From an uncultured Lachnospiraceae bacterium (GTDB lineage: Bacteria > Bacillota > Clostridia > Lachnospirales > Lachnospiraceae), in the NCBI GenBank assembly GCA_910585935.1, contig CAJUHN010000257.1:1-5598 (forward strand): a stretch of 5,598 nucleotides of DNA, given 5' to 3'. The position numbers were made by a program, and so were the translations under genes. Positions 1-5,598 of this stretch are shown piece after piece. The notes beneath the pieces are model-generated. The model worked only from the letters and a program-made list of their open reading frames with translations, was not told the origin of the DNA and ran no database searches. The first letter of the stretch is position 1, and each line of letters starts with the position of its first letter.

Positions 1-169
1 GTTGAGCGGCATAGCGGCGGGCCTTGTCCGCTGTGGGCTTGTGGCCCCAGCCGAGAACGAAGGACGACGAAAAGTCCTCCTTTTCCCGTCGCAGAAGAAC
101 ATCCGCTATGCGAAGAGGAAGTTTTTTTGAGAAAAAATACATGGTCATTTCTTTATGTTTATTTTTCAT
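1..169 (-). CDS. kpsC: KpsC-like capsule polysaccharide export/linker glycosyltransferase, N-terminal fragment (runs off left edge)
   Basis: The minus-strand frame is open from an ATG at 169 to the window edge and gives 56 residues. Residues 38-46 read VLGWGHKPT, followed by ADKARRYA. This matches the start of the KpsC family, where a WGxxPS motif is followed by an Ala-rich helix. Family knowledge: KpsC is a cytoplasmic Kdo transferase with two transferase modules that extends the poly-Kdo linker on the lipid anchor of ABC-exported capsules, usually over 600 residues, so more than 90% is missing here. The start is uncertain. In-frame ATGs lie at 169, 148 and 142, and none has a clear Shine-Dalgarno sequence. 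The first one sits inside an inverted repeat. The gene starts 37 bases after the methyltransferase stop, so it is probably co-transcribed. Its first 120 bases at the edge are about 60% G+C, far above the upstream genes, suggesting it belongs to the conserved part of the locus. Confidence 0.8.
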   Translation of the reverse strand, partial: MKNKHKEMTMYFFSKKLPLRIADVLLRREKEDFSSSFVLGWGHKPTADKARRYAAQ

Positions 170-180
170 GAAATGAAAAA
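162..180. repeat. 8-bp inverted repeat over the first possible kpsC start codon
   Basis: TTTTTCAT at 162-169 is the exact reverse complement of ATGAAAAA at 173-180, with a 3-base loop. In the minus-strand transcript, the ATG at 169-167 would be paired in this short AU-rich stem. The stem has one G-C pair and is weak, so an effect on translation is only a possibility. It could equally be chance in AT-rich DNA. Confidence 0.35.
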
Positions 181-206
181 ATATAAACAATGAAATCAAT
201 AAAGTA

Positions 207-1160
207 TTATTTCTTCGTGCATATACATACAAGAGAGTTATCTTCAATGTTATTACATAATTTTTCCCCTTCAAATATATTATCGTGTGTGATTCCCTTG
301 ATGATAAAATTTGATTTTTTCATAATATTATAAAGTCCTCGAGTTGAAAATGAAATCGTATGTGGTTCATACATAATTTTGTATCTAGATTTTTCTTTTT
401 TCATTTTGGAAATAGCTTCCCCCCCCCGTGGAACCTCAACTACGAGTATGCCATTGGGATTCAATATTTTATATAACCGGTCAATCATAATAGGTAGTTC
501 TTCAATAAACAGATGCTCCAAAAAATGAGAAGCTATAATTCCATCTACATGAATGTCATCTTTAAAAATATCAATCATCCTTACATTTAGCTCATCTTGC
601 AGGATACTATGACAGGATTCGTCTAATTCATATGCATATTTAGTTTTTGATTTTGCAAAATAAAGGGATAGTCCAACTCCTGAACCAATATCAAGCAACG
701 TCTGTGATTCTTTATCATTAACGAAGAGAAGATGTTTCAATGCTCTTTTTTTCATTCTTTCAAATGCGGACGTTTCAAAAAACGGATTATCATTACTATA
801 AAAAGGATAAAATTTCCTAAATGATTGGACGTGTGAAGCATATATCTTTGCATAATAGTGAGACAAATCAAAATCAATACTTGGAACATAGCACGTTCCA
901 CAACAATTGCATCTTACATAAATTAATCTTGCAAATTCTTTAGAAATATAGAATGGATATGTTGATATTTCAATGTCATCAGATGAACAGCATATTTTCT
1001 GCTTTCTGATTTTTTCTAAGGAGCAGAAATGTGAATAATTATTCTGTAGTCCTATTTTAAATCCAGCATGTTTATCATATCTTCTTTTGATTTCATCAAA
1101 TTGATTTCTCATCTTATCGATGGTGAGTACAAACTCACCTATATCCTTCATTGTATTCAT
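207..1160 (-). CDS. SAM-dependent class I methyltransferase of the capsule cluster, with an in-frame G9 tract
   Basis: The product is 317 residues, cytoplasmic, with no signal peptide or membrane segment. A Rossmann methyltransferase domain fills the second half: motif I LLDIGSGVG at 155-163, the acidic end of strand 2 in YELDES at 177-182, DGIIASHFLEHL at 206-217, and NPNGILVVEVP from 234. The N-terminal part has clustered cysteines (46, 57, 58, 84, 86, 87, 90). The pattern RCNCCGTCY at 83-91 resembles the second half of a zinc ribbon found in front of many sugar and O-antigen methyltransferases; the first half is irregular. It probably methylates a sugar or glycan, but the acceptor cannot be read from sequence. 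The start is chosen at ATG 1160, 7 bases after GAGGG; ATG 1163, directly before it, has only a 4-base spacer. Codons 245-248 lie on nine consecutive Gs, so the gene may switch on and off by slippage. It is about one third G+C. Confidence 0.85.
   Translation of the reverse strand: MNTMKDIGEFVLTIDKMRNQFDEIKRRYDKHAGFKIGLQNNYSHFCSLEKIRKQKICCSSDDIEISTYPFYISKEFARLIYVRCNCCGTCYVPSIDFDLSHYYAKIYASHVQSFRKFYPFYSNDNPFFETSAFERMKKRALKHLLFVNDKESQTLLDIGSGVGLSLYFAKSKTKYAYELDESCHSILQDELNVRMIDIFKDDIHVDGIIASHFLEHLFIEELPIMIDRLYKILNPNGILVVEVPRGGEAISKMKKEKSRYKIMYEPHTISFSTRGLYNIMKKSNFIIKGITHDNIFEGEKLCNNIEDNSLVCICTKK
419..427 (-). repeat. Poly-G tract (G9) inside the methyltransferase gene: candidate phase-variation switch
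   Basis: Nine consecutive C on the plus strand are nine G on the coding strand, read as CGG GGG GGG G (Arg-Gly-Gly-Glu, residues 245-248). The reading frame is intact with nine Gs. With eight Gs, translation would stop at a TGA after 252 residues. With ten it would stop at a TAG after 258 residues. Either change loses about 60 C-terminal residues. Such a run is very unlikely by chance in a gene this AT-rich. Family knowledge: G-tracts of this length mark contingency genes for surface glycans, for example in Campylobacter. Confidence 0.75.
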
Positions 1161-1167
1161 CATGGTA

Positions 1168-1172
1168 CCCTC
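1168..1172 (-). promoter_or_regulatory. Ribosome binding site of the methyltransferase, in a small hairpin
   Basis: GAGGG reads on the minus strand, 7 bases before ATG 1160 and 4 before ATG 1163, which favours the second ATG. Its first four bases could pair with CCTC just upstream (1179-1176) across a 3-base loop. This could mildly limit initiation, but the hairpin is very short. Confidence 0.5.
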
Positions 1173-1243
1173 ATAGAGGTATTATAATTAATCTATTCAG
1201 ATAATTAGAGGTTGCATATCTGTGGACGCAAAAATGATCCATT

Positions 1244-1357
1244 TTATGGAAACCGACATTTCCACACCATATAAATATTTATCTTAAAAATGGTTTTTAT
1301 TTTTAAAATGTCACATTCACGGTATATTTCATTATTATTTTTATCATTCACAATCAT
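1244..1357 (-). CDS. Small ORF of 37 codons with a good ribosome binding site; short protein or remnant of a lost gene
   Basis: In the 216-base gap between the glycosyltransferase and the methyltransferase, AGGAG (1368-1364) is followed 6 bases later by ATG at 1357. The frame runs 37 codons to a TAA at 1246-1244. The product starts MIVNDKNNNEIYRECDIL and continues with a basic, Ile/Lys-rich stretch ending in a Trp-Lys-Cys-Arg-Phe-Pro segment. I do not recognise it, and it has no signal peptide or clear membrane helix. It starts 22 bases after the glycosyltransferase stop, normal spacing for this operon. The 80 bases after its stop hold no gene. This suggests the 5' end of a larger gene whose remainder was deleted, although a genuine small protein cannot be excluded. 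Confidence 0.4.
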   Translation of the reverse strand: MIVNDKNNNEIYRECDILKIKTIFKINIYMVWKCRFP

Positions 1358-1379
1358 AGCATTCTCCTATTAAATATTT

Positions 1380-3203
1380 TTAAATTAATTCAAGAGCTGT
1401 ATTAAAAATATAATCAACCCATGCCTCTGTAGTATAGTCTTTTATACTGTTTCGAATATTGATTCTGTTTTCAAATGTAAAACTTTCTTTATAAATATTT
1501 ATAAGTAAATTCAAAGCTGCTTCTTTATCAAAAACTCCCCATTTCCTATCATAGTCAAAGCATGATATTGCATTGTTAATATCGATATTTTTTTCAAGAA
1601 ATCGACAAATCCCTACATTACTTGAAATTACAGGGATACCGAGAGACATGGCTTCCAGCGCACTTACAGGCCCACCTTCACAGCGAGCAGCAATAAAGAG
1701 GACATCAAATGCTGCATATACTGTAGGAAATTCTTTGTATGTGATATTTTTATCTCTAGTATAATACTTAACTGTAATGTTATATTTTTCTAATTCCGTA
1801 ATTAAATCTTCCCAGTTTGCCCCAACTATATGTAATTCAAAAGGTATTTTTAATACTTTAAGGCGCATAGCTATATCAAGAATAAGATCCCCTCCTTTTC
1901 GATGACCATAAGGCTCTCCAAGGATACTTTTTAACAATAATTTTTTATTTGTTGTCCCATATGCTCTTCCGACAATACCTATCTTAAGAATAGATTCTGG
2001 ATGTCGTGTTTCTATATTAATATGAGAATCAACAAATATTCTATGATCATATCCAATAGGAAAAAATACAAAGTTATTTTTATTTGCAATTTGAGATGAA
2101 GGACCGTAACATTCTTCAAATTCGCAAACTCCAACTACTTTATATATACTATATAATGCACGGGCAAGCTTTATAGGACAAAACTGATATATAGGCTCAA
2201 AGCATGTTCCATGATGTATTGCAATTGATTTTTTTTGAATTTCAAAAAAATCACATTTATCATTTAAATCTTTAAAACCCTGAATATAGGATTGTTTAAT
2301 TTCTTTATCATATATTCCTTGTAGTAAATATTCATAATGCCAAAGTTCTTGTGGGCGCATCCATATATATGCATCGGCATCTGGTAAGGGAAAATCCGAA
2401 TGAATACAACCAATTTTTTTAAATCTATCTACCAAATCTGCAAAAAGATATGTTGGCTTAAAACATACAATATTTACAATTCTAGTTTTAGAAAATTTAT
2501 TTATAATAGAATTGTTTAACTCTAAATCATTTTGTAATAATTTTACGAAATCTTTATCAGTTATACAATTTACATCTTTTTTGATATATGATTCAAATAA
2601 TTTATTTGTATAGTAAATACTTTTATAATTAGATAAAATCCATGAAAACATATCAGGTGTTGGATGTATATATTCAATTTTTATATTAAATATATTAAAT
2701 GGATTTTGATATTCTTTACCATTATCATGAATTATGTATATTTTATCATCACTATTTATTGATATTTTCTGAGATATAATATCTTCATAAAGTTTTTGAA
2801 CAGCTGTATATTCACAAATAATATATTTTTTACTTGTAAAAGTATTATGCATAACTATTCTGCTAAAAATTTTAGCATTTATTTTTTTTAAAAAATATTC
2901 ATATTTTTCATCAACTTCTCCAATTATATATAAAAAAGAAGCATTTGTTAATTTAACAATATCATGAATTCCAGATATACATTGATAATCAAGAATAAGT
3001 CCATATTTTTTTATATTTTTTGACTCAATAAAACTTGATATAAAAGGAGTTATATTTGTAAAAATAGGAAATATTTTTTCAGTATACCATGAAAATGACG
3101 AACTTACAGGAATAATTCCTTGTATTTCACTTGAAAATAACTCGAATAATGCAGATTTATATGTTAAGGATATTCTTTCTTCAATAAAGATAATTGGGCG
3201 CAT
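1380..3203 (-). CDS. Two-part glycosyltransferase, C-terminal GT-B fold of the GT4 (group 1) family
   Basis: The product is 607 residues, cytoplasmic, and likely adds a sugar from a nucleotide donor to the growing polymer. Residues from about 241 form a GT-B fold. The N-terminal half contains AIHHGT at 328-333 and the hinge PIGYDHRIF ending at 390. The donor half carries RKGGD at 435-439, HIVGAN at 458-463, and EGGPVSALE at 509-517, the E-x7-E motif of GT4 retaining enzymes, followed by GIPVISS. Residues 1-240 are extra compared with a usual GT4 enzyme of about 380 residues and match no domain I can name; they could be a diverged second transferase or an acceptor-binding region. The ATG at 3203 is chosen because AAAGGAG ends 8 bases before it. 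A frame-extending TTG at 3224 lies upstream of that site and is unlikely. The donor and acceptor sugars cannot be deduced. The 5' half is the more AT-rich part. Confidence 0.85.
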   Translation of the reverse strand: MRPIIFIEERISLTYKSALFELFSSEIQGIIPVSSSFSWYTEKIFPIFTNITPFISSFIESKNIKKYGLILDYQCISGIHDIVKLTNASFLYIIGEVDEKYEYFLKKINAKIFSRIVMHNTFTSKKYIICEYTAVQKLYEDIISQKISINSDDKIYIIHDNGKEYQNPFNIFNIKIEYIHPTPDMFSWILSNYKSIYYTNKLFESYIKKDVNCITDKDFVKLLQNDLELNNSIINKFSKTRIVNIVCFKPTYLFADLVDRFKKIGCIHSDFPLPDADAYIWMRPQELWHYEYLLQGIYDKEIKQSYIQGFKDLNDKCDFFEIQKKSIAIHHGTCFEPIYQFCPIKLARALYSIYKVVGVCEFEECYGPSSQIANKNNFVFFPIGYDHRIFVDSHINIETRHPESILKIGIVGRAYGTTNKKLLLKSILGEPYGHRKGGDLILDIAMRLKVLKIPFELHIVGANWEDLITELEKYNITVKYYTRDKNITYKEFPTVYAAFDVLFIAARCEGGPVSALEAMSLGIPVISSNVGICRFLEKNIDINNAISCFDYDRKWGVFDKEAALNLLINIYKESFTFENRINIRNSIKDYTTEAWVDYIFNTALELI

Positions 3204-3211
3204 ACTTTTTT

Positions 3212-3218
3212 CTCCTTT
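3212..3218 (-). promoter_or_regulatory. Strong ribosome binding site fixing the glycosyltransferase start
   Basis: AAAGGAG on the minus strand lies 8 bases before ATG 3203. It overlaps the TAA stop (3219-3217) of the preceding gene, so the two genes are probably translationally coupled. It rules against the TTG at 3224, which is upstream of the site. Confidence 0.8.
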
Positions 3219-4680
3219 ATACAACGTTGATAAACTTGGATAACATACTAAAAGCTTTTGAATCTTTAATAAATTTCAGAGGAGATCTGAACAGTTTTTT
3301 TGTTTTTCTCCAAGAAAAAATATTTGATTGTTGCTGTGATCTCAATGTGTGATGGATAGTTGCATGAGAAATTGAACATACTTTACTTTTTATTTTTTTT
3401 ACTGGTATATTGTTTGTTGATATACTTTTTATTTTTTCAATATTTACTGCTGATTCAAAAATTATTTTTAATTTATCTTCTTCTCCAATTCCAATAAGAT
3501 GTTCAAAACTTACATCCATGAAATTTAGATATCTGGAGTAATTATCAAGTGTAAAATTTATCTTATCAATATTTTTAATAAAATCATCAATATTTATATA
3601 ATCAAAAGTAAAACCTTTATGTCCATAAAATGCTTCTCCAAAACAAACTACAGGCTTAAACCGTTCTACAGCCTGTAATCCACTTTGACTATTTAAAGTT
3701 ATAACCATAGATGCATTATCTATTAAACTATTAATTGAAAAATTATCCACAACGCGCACACGATCTTTTGCAAGTGGAATTGATAGAAGTTCACGATTCA
3801 ATATATAAAATGTTGTTAAATGATTTTCTATAACTTTTTTTATTTCATACGGATGAGTTTTTATAATTATATTATAATTTGTATTATTTAATATTTTTTT
3901 TATTATATCCAAATAAAATTTTATACTATTTTTAAATATATTATTCTTTGATAATATAGAGAAATCATTACGAACCTGAGCAATAATTAATATATATCCA
4001 TGATCTGAAGGACTAAAATATTTAGGTTGTTTTACATTTTTATTCTTTTCATTTGCTAATTTTATAAATTTTTTACTTTTATCCTGGACTAATTCTGATT
4101 TTATATTACAAAATCTTTCATTTTGTAATATGGAATTGTTAGGAAGAGGTTCATACCTTTGTTCGAAATAAAAATCATTTCCTGTAAAAAAATGTTCAAC
4201 ACAAAAATGAGGAATATGTTTTAAGGCTAGCACTTTTGCATAGCAATTTGTATATATTAAGTTTCCACCAAAACTTATACCTACATTAATACTCTCATTT
4301 TTTATAACTTTATTCCAATACTTTATAAAAAAAATGGACTTTTTCCTACATGACAATAATTCTTTTTTAAAATTATCATATAAAAATAAACACAACTCTT
4401 TACTATCACTAGGTATATTATAATTCTCCCAACCATGAACCAAAGAACATATAAAAAGTAACTCATATATATAAGTATTATATAAATTTATACCCATATA
4501 TTTTTCTGAATATATAGTTTCAATATCAATATTAACATTTTCAGATGAAACAACTATTTCTTTTTTCAAATCTGTATGATATTTGTCATAATCATATTTT
4601 ATATCATAATTTTTAAAAAAATTATATATTGTAATAAAATTATTTTTTCGAAAATTAAAATCATCACTAAAGTATATCAT
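3217..4680 (-). CDS. Capsule polysaccharide synthesis protein of the KpsC/KpsS type (putative Kdo-type glycosyltransferase)
   Basis: The product is 487 residues with no signal peptide. The C-terminal two thirds carry the marks of the Capsule_synth family (Pfam PF05159): a strand ILIIAQVRND at 230-239, IIIKTHPYE at 271-279 (family KpHP motif), VVDNFSINSLI at 310-320, TLNSQSGLQAVE at 328-339, and PVVCFGEAFYGHKGFT at 343-358. Known members, KpsC and KpsS, are inverting Kdo transferases. Whether this protein transfers Kdo or another sugar is not visible. Residues 1-200 are poorly conserved, but VEHFFTGNDFYFE at 161-173 resembles the glutamate-containing loop of the family. The tail (about 430-487) is basic, with a segment around RKTKKLFRSPLKFIKDSK often seen at the ends of capsule transferases and probably used for membrane contact. 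Its ATG follows the wecB stop by one base; AAAGGA 9 bases upstream lies within wecB, so the two are likely coupled. It is among the most AT-rich genes here. Confidence 0.75.
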   Translation of the reverse strand: MIYFSDDFNFRKNNFITIYNFFKNYDIKYDYDKYHTDLKKEIVVSSENVNIDIETIYSEKYMGINLYNTYIYELLFICSLVHGWENYNIPSDSKELCLFLYDNFKKELLSCRKKSIFFIKYWNKVIKNESINVGISFGGNLIYTNCYAKVLALKHIPHFCVEHFFTGNDFYFEQRYEPLPNNSILQNERFCNIKSELVQDKSKKFIKLANEKNKNVKQPKYFSPSDHGYILIIAQVRNDFSILSKNNIFKNSIKFYLDIIKKILNNTNYNIIIKTHPYEIKKVIENHLTTFYILNRELLSIPLAKDRVRVVDNFSINSLIDNASMVITLNSQSGLQAVERFKPVVCFGEAFYGHKGFTFDYINIDDFIKNIDKINFTLDNYSRYLNFMDVSFEHLIGIGEEDKLKIIFESAVNIEKIKSISTNNIPVKKIKSKVCSISHATIHHTLRSQQQSNIFSWRKTKKLFRSPLKFIKDSKAFSMLSKFINVV

Positions 4681-4681
4681 A

Positions 4682-5598
4682 TTATATCATCCTTTCATTT
4701 AATAATGATTCCACAATATAAAATGAAGCTTTACCATTTCCATATGGATTGGTTGCACCAACCATATTGTTCCATGCCTCCCTATTTTCAAGCAATATTG
4801 ATGCTTGGTAGATAATTTGATTTTTCTCTGCTCCAACCAATTTAGCTACTCCGGCTTTTATACCTTCAGGCCGTTCTGTCACATCACGCATTACCAAAAC
4901 TGGTTTTCCCAAAGCAGGAGCTTCTTCCTGAATACCTCCTGAATCAGTCAGGACAAAATAGGAAGCGCTAAGAAGTGCTATAAAGCGTTTATAAGGAAGG
5001 GGCGGACACAGGAGGATACGTGGATGTCCTCCAAGGATATCATTGACGGTTTCCGCTACCTGAGGATTCAGATGTACCGGATACACAAATAGTACATCCT
5101 CATAGCGATCAGCTAAAGCACGAACGGCATGGCAAATCTCAATGAATCCAAAACCAAGATTCTCCCTTCTGTGTCCCGTAACAAGAATGATCCGTTTGTC
5201 TTCTTCCTGCGCCTCAGATACCTTCTTAGGCAGCAAGTAACTTTGATTCTTAATCTTCTCTTGAATCCAATGCAGAGCATCTATAACCGTATTTCCCGTC
5301 ACTAAAATCTTGTCAGGCTCTACACCATCGCGAATCAGATTGGCATAAGCAGTCTGTGTAGGGGTAAAATGCAGATCGGCAATCTTACTGACAATTTGCC
5401 TATTGACTTCTTCTGGAAAGGGGGCTCGTTTGTTAAAACTTCGTAATCCTGCCTCAATATGACCTATTTTTATATTTTGATAGAAGGCACATAAAGAACT
5501 AACCATTACTGTTGTCGTGTCTCCTTGTACCAATACCCAATCTGGCTTTTCTTTCATAAATACGCTATCTATTTTTTCAAAAAGCCGTGATGAAAGAG
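4682..5598 (-). CDS. wecB: UDP-N-acetylglucosamine 2-epimerase (non-hydrolysing), 5' end beyond the window
   Basis: It interconverts UDP-GlcNAc and UDP-ManNAc in the cytoplasm, supplying ManNAc (or ManNAcA after oxidation) for surface glycans. The frame stays open past the ATG at 5557 to the window edge, adding residues that fit the family, so that ATG is internal. 304 residues are visible; about 70 are missing compared with E. coli WecB. Counting from the first complete codon, GDTTT (Asp26), HIEAGLRS (Glu48), PEEVNR (Glu62) and TGHRREN (His142) hold the residues matching catalytic Asp95, Glu117, Glu131 and His213 of E. coli WecB. Further family motifs are GNTVIDAL, YPVHLNP, DSGGIQEEAP and RDVTERPEG. 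All key residues are present, so the enzyme should be active. It ends one base before the next start. Its body is about 45-48% G+C, falling sharply in the last 100 bases towards the AT-rich block. Confidence 0.95.
   Translation of the reverse strand, partial: LSSRLFEKIDSVFMKEKPDWVLVQGDTTTVMVSSLCAFYQNIKIGHIEAGLRSFNKRAPFPEEVNRQIVSKIADLHFTPTQTAYANLIRDGVEPDKILVTGNTVIDALHWIQEKIKNQSYLLPKKVSEAQEEDKRIILVTGHRRENLGFGFIEICHAVRALADRYEDVLFVYPVHLNPQVAETVNDILGGHPRILLCPPLPYKRFIALLSASYFVLTDSGGIQEEAPALGKPVLVMRDVTERPEGIKAGVAKLVGAEKNQIIYQASILLENREAWNNMVGATNPYGNGKASFYIVESLLNERMI
4690..4695 (-). promoter_or_regulatory. Ribosome binding site of the KpsC/KpsS-like gene, inside wecB
   Basis: AAAGGA on the minus strand lies 9 bases before ATG 4680 and within the last codons of wecB. 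With only one base between the wecB stop and this start, translation of the two genes is probably coupled. Confidence 0.7.

Noticed and set aside
1181..1186. Perfect TATAAT on the minus strand ahead of the methyltransferase
   Set aside because: No good -35 box lies 16-18 bases upstream (TCTAAT at 17), it would leave a leader of about 11 bases, and such hexamers are frequent in DNA this AT-rich.
1573..1764. Plus-strand open frame of 63 codons
   Set aside because: It lies opposite the conserved donor half of the GT4 glycosyltransferase, has no ribosome binding site that I can see, and has no recognisable product.
2882..2889. Runs of seven or eight A or T in the transferase genes (for example 2882-2889, 3393-3400, 3894-3901) as slippage sites
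   Set aside because: Runs of this length are expected at such low G+C and mostly encode Lys or Phe; unlike the G9 tract they do not stand out from the background.
3204..3224. TTG at 3224 as the glycosyltransferase start
   Set aside because: A strong AAAGGAG lies downstream of it and 8 bases before ATG 3203, so the ATG is the better start.
4576..4815. Plus-strand open frame of 79 codons
   Set aside because: It is antisense to the end of wecB and the start of the next gene; its Ile/Lys-rich sequence is what AT-rich DNA gives by chance.
5555..5557. ATG at 5557 as the wecB start
   Set aside because: The frame continues to the window edge with residues that fit the family, and starting here would drop about 80 residues of the N-terminal Rossmann half.

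Overview
The window is a stretch of a surface-polysaccharide (capsule-type) gene cluster. Every gene lies on the minus strand, so the operon reads from right to left: wecB (UDP-GlcNAc 2-epimerase, 5' end beyond the window), a KpsC/KpsS-like capsule synthesis transferase, a long GT4-type glycosyltransferase, a 37-codon small ORF or gene remnant, a SAM-dependent methyltransferase, and the first 56 codons of a kpsC-like gene running off the left edge. The gaps between genes are about 1, 13, 22, 80 and 37 bases. I see no convincing terminator or promoter between them, so one transcript is the simplest reading.

KpsC-type proteins belong to ABC-transporter-dependent capsules, which points to a Gram-negative (diderm) bacterium. 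I cannot name the genus. Base composition is mosaic. The kpsC start is about 60% G+C and the body of wecB about 45-48%. The genes between them are much more AT-rich: the methyltransferase is about a third G+C, and parts of the two transferases fall below 25%. This is the usual layout of a variable, transferred block of serotype-specific genes between more conserved genes.

How the genes work together (inference): WecB supplies UDP-ManNAc. The two transferases build or start the polymer. The methyltransferase decorates it or a precursor sugar. KpsC helps make the Kdo-type linker for export.

The most striking observation is a run of nine G residues inside the methyltransferase coding sequence, at 419-427 on the minus strand. 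It is read in frame here. Gain or loss of one G would stop translation within a few codons, so this looks like a phase-variation switch on capsule methylation. Other points of interest are the unassigned ~240-residue N-terminal region on the GT4 enzyme, the small ORF with a good ribosome binding site, and an inverted repeat over the first possible kpsC start codon.
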